10,104 bases of DNA from Pseudomonadota bacterium (GTDB lineage Bacteria > Pseudomonadota > Alphaproteobacteria > Caulobacterales > Aquidulcibacteraceae), in assembly GCA_023461135.1 (NCBI GenBank), contig JAEWNX010000170.1, positions 1-10,104 on the forward strand. Direction: 5' to 3'. The translations under genes and the position numbers were made by a program. Below, piece after piece: positions 1 to 7,254 of this stretch (positions are counted from its first letter, which is position 1; every line of letters begins with the position of its first letter). Under the pieces are notes generated by a model that saw only the letters and a program-made list of their open reading frames with translations, searched no databases and had not been told where the DNA came from.

Positions 1-1012
1 GCACAGCAGCGGCCGGCGTCGCCGGCGCCGTGATCCGCCCTCCGGCGTACTTCGCGAGCGCTTCGATGCGCTTCTGGATCGGCGGGTGTGTCGCAAAGAT
101 GCTGGTAAAATCCGAGTGCGCGTTCTCGATGAACATCTCACGCACCTCCGAGGGTGCGTCGATTGTCGCGTTGCCCGATATCTTCTGCAGCGCGGAGATC
201 ATCGCATCGGGGTTTTTCGTCAGCTCAACGGCGCCCGCGTCCGCCAGGTATTCGCGGCGGCGCGACAGCGCGAAGCGAATGACAATCGCCAGCGCATAGG
301 CAATCGCAATCATGACCAAGGCGGCGATGATGGCGATGGCCGCCCCGCCCCCGCCCCGGCGCGATGAAGAGGAACTGCTGCGCACGCCCCGGCCGCCCGA
401 GTGCCACAACCCCCGGAACGCCATCTCCCCCACGAAAGAGAAAATGCCGACAAAGATCACCGAGACGATGAGCAGACGCACGTCGCTGTTGCGAATGTGC
501 GTCAGCTCGTGCGCCAGAACGGCTTCCAGTTCTTCATCCGTCAGGGTGTTCATCAGGCCGCGCGTCACGGTGACGGAGTATTGGCCTTTGTGCACACCCG
601 TGGCGAAGGCGTTGAGGCCATCCGTCTCGATGATGCGCAACGCCGGCATGGTGATGCCGCGCGAGATGCAAAGGTTCTCAAGCAGATTGTAGAGTTTCGG
701 CTCTTGCTTGCGCTCGACCTTCTTCGCGCCGGTCGCTGCGTCGATGATGTTCTGGTAGAAGGCGTAGGCGATGCCGAACCACACGATTGCGCCCGCGATG
801 GCGAATGGCCAACTCCGCGCGAGCGCGTCGGCCGCCCAGATGAACGGCCCCGCGATCTCGTCCTTGCCCATGCTGGCGCCCGAGAGCCCCGCAAACAGCA
901 GGAAGAGCGCGTACATCAGGAGCACGAGCAGCACCGGAAATCCGAGCATCAGCAGCACGGACTTCGAGTTGTTGCCCCAGATGTGCGTCTGCAGGCCGTA
1001 AGCTTCGCCCAC
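1..1012 (-). CDS. HtpX-like M48 family membrane zinc metalloprotease (C-terminus cut by window edge)
   Basis: Probable membrane-bound zinc endopeptidase of family M48, the HtpX group, which degrades damaged membrane proteins. The 337 visible codons begin at a GTG and continue past base 1. Hydrophobic segments lie near residues 19-43 and 68-86. The zinc site is HELTH at 168-172, followed by RNSD, and the third ligand is probably Glu254 in RRREYLADAGA. Two more hydrophobic stretches (about 182-195 and 224-247) flank a Ser/Arg/Gly-rich loop at about 205-223. The late THPPIQKRIEAL segment (about residue 310 onward) is typical of M48 C-termini, so little is probably missing. The GTG start is chosen because the lemA stop lies in frame only 15 bases upstream, an AAGGCGG ribosome-binding sequence precedes it, and homologues begin with a similar AYGLQTHIW stretch just before the first membrane segment. 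It follows lemA and probably shares its transcript. The family is clear; the substrate is unknown, and equivalence to E. coli HtpX is not established. Confidence 0.93.
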   Translation of the reverse strand, partial: MGEAYGLQTHIWGNNSKSVLLMLGFPVLLVLLMYALFLLFAGLSGASMGKDEIAGPFIWAADALARSWPFAIAGAIVWFGIAYAFYQNIIDAATGAKKVERKQEPKLYNLLENLCISRGITMPALRIIETDGLNAFATGVHKGQYSVTVTRGLMNTLTDEELEAVLAHELTHIRNSDVRLLIVSVIFVGIFSFVGEMAFRGLWHSGGRGVRSSSSSSRRGGGGAAIAIIAALVMIAIAYALAIVIRFALSRRREYLADAGAVELTKNPDAMISALQKISGNATIDAPSEVREMFIENAHSDFTSIFATHPPIQKRIEALAKYAGGRITAPATPAAAV

Positions 1013-1027
1013 GGGCGGACCGCCTTC

Positions 1028-1606
1028 TTATGCGCCGAACTTCACCTGTGGCGGGGCCGCGTCCATCGACGCGCGGCTGTCTTCGCCGACGTCGAAGAAC
1101 GTGCGCGGGCCGAAACCGAACATGTTGGCGAACAGCACGGCCGGAAATTGCTCACGCGCCGTGTTGTACTCGCCGACCGCGTTGTTGAAGAAGCGACGCG
1201 CGGCGGCCAGCTTGTTCTCGATGTCCGAGAGCTCTGCCTGCAGCTGCTGGAAGTTCGTGTTGGCCTTGAGGTCCGGATAGGCCTCAGCCAGCGCGATCAG
1301 GCGGCCAAGCGCTGCGCCGAGTACGCCTTCAGCCGCGCCCATAGCCTTGGGATCGCCGGTCTTCTCAGCGGCGACCGCCACGTTGCGCGCCTGGATCACC
1401 GCTTCGAGCGTGCCCTTCTCGTGCGCGGCGTAGCCCTTCACGGTCTCAACCAGGTTCGGGATGAGGTCGTGGCGCTGCTTGAGCTGCACGTCGATGTCGG
1501 CGAAGGCCTGATTGGCGTTCTGCCGCAAGGCGACGAGCCGGTTGTAGATGCCGATCACAAGAACGACCAGCACAACGACGATGATAAGCAGGATGATACC
1601 GATCAT
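1028..1606 (-). CDS. lemA: LemA family membrane-anchored protein
   Basis: LemA family protein of 192 residues, a usual length for the family. It has one N-terminal hydrophobic anchor (about residues 2-20) with a very short leading end, then a long helical domain predicted to face away from the cytoplasm. Family hallmarks are visible: the YNRLVALRQ segment after the anchor, RHDLIPNLVETVKGYA at 45-60, AYPDLKANTNFQQLQ at about 109-123, and IENKLAAARRFFNNAVGEYN at 129-148. The molecular function of LemA is not established; homologues are often encoded beside M48 proteases or TPM-domain proteins, and here an M48 gene follows 15 bases downstream. The ATG is preceded by an AGGA ribosome-binding sequence about 8 bases upstream. 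The gene has its own 99-base upstream gap after parC, so it may start a separate transcript. The family call is very secure; a partnership with the protease is inferred from context. Confidence 0.95.
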   Translation of the reverse strand: MIGIILLIIVVVLVVLVIGIYNRLVALRQNANQAFADIDVQLKQRHDLIPNLVETVKGYAAHEKGTLEAVIQARNVAVAAEKTGDPKAMGAAEGVLGAALGRLIALAEAYPDLKANTNFQQLQAELSDIENKLAAARRFFNNAVGEYNTAREQFPAVLFANMFGFGPRTFFDVGEDSRASMDAAPPQVKFGA

Positions 1607-1652
1607 CAGAGTGTCCTATCCCGCGGCCCAAGAGCGGACCTGTTGGCGAGTG

Positions 1653-1686
1653 CATATATAGGAACTCGGCGGGCGCGTCGTGCCAA
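1653..1686 (-). promoter_or_regulatory. Candidate promoter ahead of lemA-M48
   Basis: On the minus strand the parC-lemA gap holds CCTATATATG (1662 down to 1653), the only strongly AT-rich patch between genes in this window, about 46 bases before the lemA ATG. It fits the -10 pattern CYTATNTNNG that I recall for alphaproteobacterial heat-shock (RpoH) promoters, but no CTTG lies 17-18 bases upstream. A TTGGCA hexamer (1686-1681) resembles a housekeeping -35 box but sits 20 bases from TATATA, longer than ideal. Location and composition support a promoter; the sigma factor cannot be decided from the sequence. Confidence 0.35.
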
Positions 1687-1705
1687 AACGTTATCCTGTA
1701 GCGCG

Positions 1706-3949
1706 CTAGCCGATCACGTCGGAGAAGCGGCCCGAGCGCGAGAAGCCCTTCGGCGCCAGCTTGCCGGCGCCGCCGCGCTTGCCGCGGAAGTCCTTCCACT
1801 CCGGCACTTGGCGCACGCGGCTTGCGCCGTCCAGCCAAGTGAGACCCTCGTCCTTGGAAAACACCTTCACGTCGGCGAGCCCGCGATCGTGGTAGCTCTG
1901 CAGCTTCACGCCCTTGCCGCGGTTCATCTCCGGCAGCTCGGCAAGTGGGAAGATGAGCAGCTTCTTTCGCTCGCCGATCACGGCGACCTGGTCTCCGTCG
2001 ACCTTCGCCGCTTGCATGGCGCGCCCGTTCAGCACTTGCTTGCCGGAGCGCTTCGTCGCCAGCATTTCGTTCTCCGGCACGACGAAGCCGTAGCCTTCGT
2101 GGCTCGCCACTAGGCGCTTGGCGCCTTCCTCATAGACGAACAGCGCCACCGCTTCATCGATGTCGCCAAGCTCTATCGAGAGGCGGATCGGCTCGCCGTG
2201 CCCGCGCCCGCCGGGGAGTTTGTGCGCGTCGAGCGTGAATGCGCGGCCATCGGAGGCGAAGAGGAGGAGCTTGTCGGTGGTTTCACACTGGACGATGTGC
2301 TGCGGCCCGTCGCCCTCCTTGTACTTAATGTCGTTGAGATCGCTGACATGGCCTTTGAGGGCGCGTATCCAACCCTTCTCGGACAACACCACCGTAATCG
2401 GCTCACGAGCGACGAAGGCTTCGACGTCGATCTCCGTCGCGACCGCGGCCGCTTCGCCCAGCTCGGTGCGCCGCTTGCCCCAGCTCGTGCCAGGGCCGAA
2501 CAGCTTGCGCGTCTCCTTGAGTTCTCCAGTGATACGCCGCCATTGTTTGCGCGTGTCCTCTAGCAGGCCTTGCAAATCCTTCTGTTCTTGCCGCAACGCC
2601 GCGTCCTCGCGGCGGATTTCCATTTCTTCCAGCTTGCGCAACTGGCGAAGGCGCGTGTTCAGGATGGCTTCGGCCTGGGTGTCGTTGAGCTTGAAGCGGG
2701 CGATCAGCTTCGCTTTGGGGTCATCCTCGTTGCGAATGATGCGGATCACTTCGTCAAGGTTGAGGTAGACGATCAGCAGACCCGCCAACACGTCCAGGCG
2801 CTGCGCGATCTTCGTCAGCCGGTGCGCAACACGCCGTTGCAGCACGTCGCGGCGGTGATCCAAGAACGCGCGCAGCACGTCCTTCAGGCTCATCACGCGC
2901 GGCGCGCCTTGCGCATCCAGCACGTTCATGTTGAGCGAGATGCGCGTTTCGAGGGCGGAGAGCTTGAAGAGGCTCTCCATCATAACGTCCGGCTCAACCG
3001 TGCGCGATTTCGGTTCCAGCACGAGGCGAATATCTTCCGCGCTTTCATCGCGCACATCCGCCAGCAGCGGCGCCTTCTTCGCTTCGATCAGCCCTGCGAG
3101 CTGTTCGACCAGCTTCGACTTCTGCACCAGGTGCGGAATTTCCGTGACGATGACGCGCCACATGCCGCGACCCAGGTCTTCCGTCTGCCAGCGCGCGCGC
3201 ACGCGGAAACCACCGCGGCCGGTTTCGTATGCTTCGCGAATGCTCTCCGGCGGCTCGACGACGATGCCGCCCGTCGGAAAATCCGGACCGGGCACGATCT
3301 TCAGGAGATCGTCGGTGGTTGCTTTGGAGTTCTCGATCAGATGCACGCACGCGTCGATCAGCTCAGCGACGTTGTGCGGAGGAATATTCGTCGCCATGCC
3401 GACGGCGATGCCGCTGGCGCCATTCGCCAAGAGGTTCGGAAACGCGGCGGGAAGAACGACAGGCTCTTCTTTGGTGCCGTCATAGCTCGGGCGGAAGTCG
3501 ACAGCGTCTTCGTCGATGCCTTCGAGCAGAGCTTCGGCCGCCTTGGTGAGGCGACTCTCCGTGTAACGCATCGCGGCCGGGTTATCGCCGTCGATGTTGC
3601 CGAAATTGCCTTGCCCGTCGATCAGCGGATAGCGCGAACTAAAGTCCTGCGCGAGACGCACCATCGCGTCGTAGATCGCCTGGTCGCCGTGCGGGTGAAA
3701 ATCGCCCATCACGTCGCCGACGACTTTAGCGCTCTTGCGGAACGCGGCGTCGGCCGTGAGGTTGAGGCGCTTCATCGCGTAGAGCACGCGCCGATGCACC
3801 GGCTTCAAGCCATCGCGCACATCCGGCAGCGCGCGGCTCGTGATCGTGGAGAGCGCGTAGGCGAGATAGCGCTTCGCCAGCGCTTCGCCGATCGGCTCTT
3901 CAATGATCCGCCCGCCTTCTTCCGGCGAACGGGTGATGTCGTCAGCCAT
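1706..3949 (-). CDS. parC: DNA topoisomerase IV subunit A
   Basis: ATP-dependent type IIA topoisomerase subunit that breaks and rejoins DNA and, with ParE, decatenates daughter chromosomes. At 747 residues it has ParC rather than GyrA length, and no GyrA box (QRRGGKG) is visible. The breakage-reunion domain shows [12 protein letters not shown] at 43-54, the quinolone-determining stretch [12 protein letters not shown] at 85-96, and [11 protein letters not shown], with catalytic Tyr129. The segment [27 protein letters not shown] at about 168-193 is strongly conserved. A helical coiled-coil region lies around 380-480 and a degenerate beta-propeller-like C-terminal domain follows from about 500. 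The ATG is preceded by GGAG with 8 bases of spacing. It lies 44 bases after recO and is likely the last gene of the housekeeping run. Gln90 and Asp94 stand where E. coli ParC has Ser80 and Glu84. ParE is not in the window. Confidence 0.97.
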   Translation of the reverse strand: MADDITRSPEEGGRIIEEPIGEALAKRYLAYALSTITSRALPDVRDGLKPVHRRVLYAMKRLNLTADAAFRKSAKVVGDVMGDFHPHGDQAIYDAMVRLAQDFSSRYPLIDGQGNFGNIDGDNPAAMRYTESRLTKAAEALLEGIDEDAVDFRPSYDGTKEEPVVLPAAFPNLLANGASGIAVGMATNIPPHNVAELIDACVHLIENSKATTDDLLKIVPGPDFPTGGIVVEPPESIREAYETGRGGFRVRARWQTEDLGRGMWRVIVTEIPHLVQKSKLVEQLAGLIEAKKAPLLADVRDESAEDIRLVLEPKSRTVEPDVMMESLFKLSALETRISLNMNVLDAQGAPRVMSLKDVLRAFLDHRRDVLQRRVAHRLTKIAQRLDVLAGLLIVYLNLDEVIRIIRNEDDPKAKLIARFKLNDTQAEAILNTRLRQLRKLEEMEIRREDAALRQEQKDLQGLLEDTRKQWRRITGELKETRKLFGPGTSWGKRRTELGEAAAVATEIDVEAFVAREPITVVLSEKGWIRALKGHVSDLNDIKYKEGDGPQHIVQCETTDKLLLFASDGRAFTLDAHKLPGGRGHGEPIRLSIELGDIDEAVALFVYEEGAKRLVASHEGYGFVVPENEMLATKRSGKQVLNGRAMQAAKVDGDQVAVIGERKKLLIFPLAELPEMNRGKGVKLQSYHDRGLADVKVFSKDEGLTWLDGASRVRQVPEWKDFRGKRGGAGKLAPKGFSRSGRFSDVIG

Positions 3950-3993
3950 TCTTGGCTCTCCGAAACGATCCAGCGCTGTTCTGCGCCGTTAGA

Positions 3994-4722
3994 TCAGAGT
4001 CGTCCTGCAAAACCTAAACGCTCGATCAGACGCCGGCGCGCTTCTGGCATGCCTTCGCCCTTATGGTCGAACACGCGCCGCTCGAGAAAGTATCCGGCGA
4101 GCGCAAAGGCATCCGCTACGTCGCCGCTCTCCAGTTTCGCTTCCGCATCAACTAGAAACGGGGGCAAACGCAAGAGCACGTCGGCATGCGGCGCGCCAGC
4201 GTCATACGTTGCCGCACGGCCGGTGCGCGGGCTGACCCAGGCGAGGTTTTCGGTTTCGCCCGTCACCGCGCAGCGTGAGAGATCGAGGCCGTAACCGAGC
4301 GCGGCGAGGAGCCCGAGTTCAAAGCGCGTGTAGAGAGCCGGCCAAATGTCCGTGTGCGGCATTGCTTCGATCAACACGACCAGCGCGTCATAAAGCTGTG
4401 GATACGCCTGGCGCTCGGGCGTCGCGCCACGGATGAGAGACACGGCGGAAGACAAGCCGGCGAGCGCAATCGGATCGTCCAGCAACCGCGTCGCATGCGG
4501 CTCGACCAGTTCAAGTGGATTATAGAATCCAAGCTGCTCCGAAAGCCGCGCCTTCCAGCCCGCGTGCACGACGTTGCCGGCTTGCAGGATCGGCTGCGAT
4601 TTGCGTCCAGCATGCACAACGCCGCCAAAGCGTCCGTGGTCGCGTGCAAACACTTCGGCCACGAGCTTGCCCTCGCCGAAATGCCGCGCGCCCAAAACGA
4701 TGGCGTCGTCGACCCATTCCAT
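3994..4722 (-). CDS. recO: DNA repair protein RecO
   Basis: RecO acts in RecF-pathway recombinational repair: it binds single-stranded DNA and SSB and, with RecR, helps load RecA. The 242-residue length is usual for the family. The N-terminal part (about 1-80, starting MEWVDDAIVLGARHFGEGK) matches the RecO OB fold, followed by a helical domain with the segment RFELGLLAALGYGLDLSRCAVTG at about 133-155 and SPRTGRAATYDAG at about 164-176. Many RecO proteins carry a four-cysteine zinc site in this area; only one cysteine (Cys151) is visible, so zinc binding there is unlikely. The ATG lies 3 bases after the era stop with only a weak ribosome-binding sequence, which suggests translational coupling to era. 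The era-recO order is common in Proteobacteria and supports the assignment. Confidence 0.93.
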   Translation of the reverse strand: MEWVDDAIVLGARHFGEGKLVAEVFARDHGRFGGVVHAGRKSQPILQAGNVVHAGWKARLSEQLGFYNPLELVEPHATRLLDDPIALAGLSSAVSLIRGATPERQAYPQLYDALVVLIEAMPHTDIWPALYTRFELGLLAALGYGLDLSRCAVTGETENLAWVSPRTGRAATYDAGAPHADVLLRLPPFLVDAEAKLESGDVADAFALAGYFLERRVFDHKGEGMPEARRRLIERLGFAGRL

Positions 4723-4725
4723 GAT

Positions 4726-5655
4726 CTAGGCTTCGTAGTCCAAACCAAGCCGTTGAAACAGTGCGCGTTCTTCGGGCCAGCCTTCGCGAACCTTGACGTG
4801 CAGAAAAAGATGGATGCGGCGATCAAAAGCGCCCTCCATCTCCTTGCGCGCCAGTTCGCCGATCGCCTTGATGGTTTTTCCGCCGGAGCCGATGGCGAGT
4901 TTGCGTTGGCCTTCGCGCGTCACATAGATTGATTGCTCAATCCGCGCCGACCCGTCCTTCTTCTCTTCCCAGCTCTCCGTCTCGACCATTAGGTCGTAGG
5001 GGATCTCATCATGGAGCCGCAGCATCGCCTTTTCGCGCGTGATCTCCGCGGCAAGCACGCGCGCCGGCGCGTCCATGGTTTGATCTTCCGGGAAGAGCCA
5101 TGGCGAGACCGGCGCCCGCTCGGCCAACGTGCGGGCGATATCGTCCACGCCATCGCCCTTCTTCGCCGAAATCATGAACACGTCTGTATAGAGTCCTTCC
5201 TCGACCAGCTTCGAGGTGATCGCCAGCAATTCGGGGCGCGACACCGCATCGACCTTGTTGAGCGCGAGAATCGACGGCATCTCCATCTGCTTCAGCTTCG
5301 AAGCAATTCGCTCAGAGTCTTCGACTGCCTTTGCCTCGGCGCCCTTCTTGTCGCTTCCCGCATACGCGGATGCATCGACGACGTGAATGATCGCGTCCGC
5401 GCCTTCGAGCGCGCTCCAGGCGGCCGCCACCATGGCCCGGTCCAACCGCCGCCTCGGCGAGAACACGCCGGGGGTGTCGATCAGCACGAGTTGCACTTCA
5501 CCGCGCATGGCGATGCCGCGCACGATCGTGCGCGTCGTCTGCACCTTCTGCGTCACGGCGGCGACCTTGGCGCCGACGAGCGTGTTCACGAGCGTCGACT
5601 TGCCCGCATTCGGCGCGCCAAGCACGGCGACAACTGCGCAACGTTGTTCAGTCAC
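4726..5655 (-). CDS. era: GTPase Era, 16S rRNA and 30S assembly factor
   Basis: Essential GTPase that binds the 3' end of 16S rRNA and assists small-subunit maturation. The 309-residue product shows the GTPase motifs in order: G1 GAPNAGKST at 13-21, G2 threonines around 40-43, G3 DTPG at 60-63, G4 NKVD at 133-136, and G5 SAK at 163-165. The C-terminal KH RNA-binding domain carries GSGG at 256-259. The frame stays open to an ATG at 5760, which would add 35 residues inside rnc; that extension (rich in Arg, Ala and Pro) does not resemble Era. The GTG at 5655 is preferred because it places G1 at the usual distance from the N-terminus, a GAGG sequence precedes it by about 6 bases, and it gives an 8-base overlap with the rnc stop. 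The rnc-era-recO order is widely conserved in Proteobacteria and fits a ribosome-maturation role. Confidence 0.95.
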   Translation of the reverse strand: MTEQRCAVVAVLGAPNAGKSTLVNTLVGAKVAAVTQKVQTTRTIVRGIAMRGEVQLVLIDTPGVFSPRRRLDRAMVAAAWSALEGADAIIHVVDASAYAGSDKKGAEAKAVEDSERIASKLKQMEMPSILALNKVDAVSRPELLAITSKLVEEGLYTDVFMISAKKGDGVDDIARTLAERAPVSPWLFPEDQTMDAPARVLAAEITREKAMLRLHDEIPYDLMVETESWEEKKDGSARIEQSIYVTREGQRKLAIGSGGKTIKAIGELARKEMEGAFDRRIHLFLHVKVREGWPEERALFQRLGLDYEA

Positions 5656-6352
5656 GGACGCCTCGTGCTTCCAGGAAAGCGGCAGCGGCTGCACGCTGGG
5701 CGTCGCGCTTGGAACCACCCTCGCCGCGGCTCGCCTCAAATCCATCCACGCGAGCCTCAATGAGGAAGTGCGGTGCGTGCTCCGGTCCCGATTGTTCGAT
5801 CACGACGTAACTCAGTCCTCGTTTTTGCGCCGCCGCCCATTCCTGCAGCGCTGTTTTTGCGTCGCGCGGCGCGTTTACCACTTCCTCGAACGCTTCACCC
5901 CAGAAACGCGTCACGAACGCGCGCGCCGCGGCAATACCGCCGTCCAGATAAAGCGCTGCGATCCCGGACTCGCAGATGTCGGCGAGGATCGCCTCCTTTC
6001 CACGCCCGCCGCTCGCCTCTTCGGAAGGGGAGAGGACGACGGCGGTGCCAAGATCGGCGGCCCGTGCCGCACGGGCGCACGCGCGCCGGTTGACCAAGGC
6101 GTTGAACAGCGGCGCCAGTTCGCCTTCGTTCTCGTGCTCGCGCTCGTCAAGCAAACGCTCGGCGACGATCAGCCCAAGTATGCGGTCGCCGAGAAACTCA
6201 AGGCGGTCGTAGGAGCGCCGATTCTTCTTGCCGGCGTCTAGCGCGCTCGCGTGCGTCAGCGCCTCGAGCAAGAGGGCGCGGTCGTTGAACGAGTAGCCGA
6301 TGCGCTGCTCCAGCTCGGCGAGCCGTGCGTGCTGCTTGCGCGGCCCCGTCAT
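5648..6352 (-). CDS. rnc: Ribonuclease III
   Basis: Double-strand-specific endoribonuclease that processes the rRNA precursor and some mRNAs. The product has 234 residues, the usual length. The catalytic domain carries the family signature YDRLEFLGDRIL at 48-59, with Glu52 and Asp56, and the second acidic pair Asp125 and Glu128 in ILADICESGIAALYLDGG. The C-terminal double-stranded RNA-binding domain spans about 163-232, with the SKRDAQRAAAAAFLE helix near 214-228. The first residue of the signature is Asp49 where E. coli has Glu38, a conservative change. It starts 13 bases after the lepB stop; a GAGG sequence overlapping that stop probably serves as the ribosome-binding site. The stop overlaps the era start by 8 bases, so the two are likely translationally coupled. 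Confidence 0.96.
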   Translation of the reverse strand: MTGPRKQHARLAELEQRIGYSFNDRALLLEALTHASALDAGKKNRRSYDRLEFLGDRILGLIVAERLLDEREHENEGELAPLFNALVNRRACARAARAADLGTAVVLSPSEEASGGRGKEAILADICESGIAALYLDGGIAAARAFVTRFWGEAFEEVVNAPRDAKTALQEWAAAQKRGLSYVVIEQSGPEHAPHFLIEARVDGFEASRGEGGSKRDAQRAAAAAFLEARGVRD

Positions 6353-6365
6353 GGGACCACGCGCC

Positions 6366-7124
6366 TCAATCGACCGGCTTCAGGAACCGCTCGCTGCGGA
6401 ATCCGGTGAAAAGCGTCCAGGGGCGGAAAATCGACGTCGTGTGATCGAACGACACGGCGACGAACTGAGCGGGGCCGACCAAGTTTTCGAACGGCACCAT
6501 GCCGACCATTCGGCGGCTGTCGTCGGAATTGTCGCGGTCGTCGCCCATCATGAAGTAGTGCCCGTCCGGCACGACGAACACGCGCGTATTGTCGAGTTCG
6601 GTCTGGCCTTTGTCGCAGGTGACGTAGGAGACGCCGTTCGGCAGCGTTTCGCGATAAAGCGTCGCTTCTTCGCTGTAGTTCAGTCCGCTTGGGCATTCGA
6701 GCGTCGTGCCCACTTGCTCGCGCTGCACGGCTTCGCCGTTGATATGCAGGACGCCATCAACCATCTGGATGCGATCCCCAGGCAAACCGATCAGGCGCTT
6801 GATGAAGTCGCGTGAGGGATCCGATGTCGGCCGGAACACAATCACCTCGCCGCGCTCCGGCTGGCTCGCGAACAAGCGCCCGTGCGGCAGCAATCCTTCC
6901 AGCGGCGCGAATGAGTAACGCCCGTAACCGTAGGACCACTTGGTGACCACGATGTAGTCGCCGACTGCGAGCGTGGGCTGCATTGAGCCCGATGGAATGC
7001 GGAATGGCTGGGCGATCGTGAAACGCAACACCAGCGCGAGCGCGAGGGCGTAGAGGATCGTCTTCACGTTATCCCAGAAGACGTCCATGGCCGGCGTCGA
7101 GGAACTGGTCGTTGTCATGCTCAT
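6366..7124 (-). CDS. lepB: Signal peptidase I
   Basis: Membrane serine protease that removes signal peptides from exported proteins on the outer face of the inner membrane. In the 252-residue product a membrane anchor lies at about 22-38. It is followed by the catalytic serine box PSGSMQPTLAVGD (nucleophile Ser47) and the lysine box RDFIKRLIGLPGD (general base Lys109). The conserved GDDRDNSDDSR box is at 194-204. Its only two cysteines, Cys144 and Cys170, lie in the periplasmic domain and could form a disulfide. A second in-frame ATG two codons downstream (7118) is an alternative start; the ribosome-binding sequence (GAGAA) is weak for both. lepB-rnc-era is a conserved order. A 130-base gap separates it from acpS, so it may have its own promoter, although no convincing one is visible. 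Confidence 0.96.
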   Translation of the reverse strand: MSMTTTSSSTPAMDVFWDNVKTILYALALALVLRFTIAQPFRIPSGSMQPTLAVGDYIVVTKWSYGYGRYSFAPLEGLLPHGRLFASQPERGEVIVFRPTSDPSRDFIKRLIGLPGDRIQMVDGVLHINGEAVQREQVGTTLECPSGLNYSEEATLYRETLPNGVSYVTCDKGQTELDNTRVFVVPDGHYFMMGDDRDNSDDSRRMVGMVPFENLVGPAQFVAVSFDHTTSIFRPWTLFTGFRSERFLKPVD

Positions 7125-7254
7125 GCGTTTCTCGCTGCTGACCGGGCTCGATCGGGCGCCTCGCGGCTCTCCAATCGACCTGACGTCCGTCCGTTCCTCA
7201 ATTGCGTCTGCCGCCCCCGAGCCGCAGCCAAACCTATCCCGTGGCCGACCAGCA
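7125..7254 (-). other. Intergenic leader between acpS and lepB
   Basis: This 130-base GC-rich gap is the longest between genes in the window. I see no convincing -10/-35 pair, no tRNA, and no hairpin followed by a T-run. A 7-base inverted repeat GCGGCTC/GAGCCGC (7163-7169 and 7219-7225) with a 49-base loop is present but could be chance at this base composition. A leader or promoter for lepB-rnc-era would have to lie here or further upstream. Confidence 0.4.

Noticed and set aside
1014..1024. GGCGG-T-CCGCC inverted repeat before the M48 start
   Set aside because: The loop would be one base, too tight to form a full stem, and a relaxed version leaves about three pairs; not supported as a regulatory hairpin.
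401..2113. Plus-strand open frame of 570 codons
   Set aside because: It lies antisense to the M48 gene, lemA and the end of parC, which all have clear family motifs. Its product is rich in Arg, His, Ala and Val with no recognisable domain, as expected of a shadow frame in GC-rich DNA.
3971..3988. Small hairpin (CGGCGC, loop AGAACA, GCGCTG) between recO and parC
   Set aside because: The stem is only six pairs including a G-U pair and no T-run follows, so it is not supported as a terminator or attenuator.
2570..4294. Plus-strand open frame of 574 codons
   Set aside because: Antisense to parC and recO, with low-complexity His/Arg/Ala composition and no domain; a shadow of the real coding frames.
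5011..6241. Plus-strand open frames of 250 and 284 codons opposite era and rnc
   Set aside because: They are antisense to well-supported genes, have shadow-like composition and no motif.
7163..7225. Inverted repeat GCGGCTC/GAGCCGC in the acpS-lepB gap as an RNase III target
   Set aside because: Seven pairs closing a 49-base loop is weak evidence and expected by chance in GC-rich sequence.
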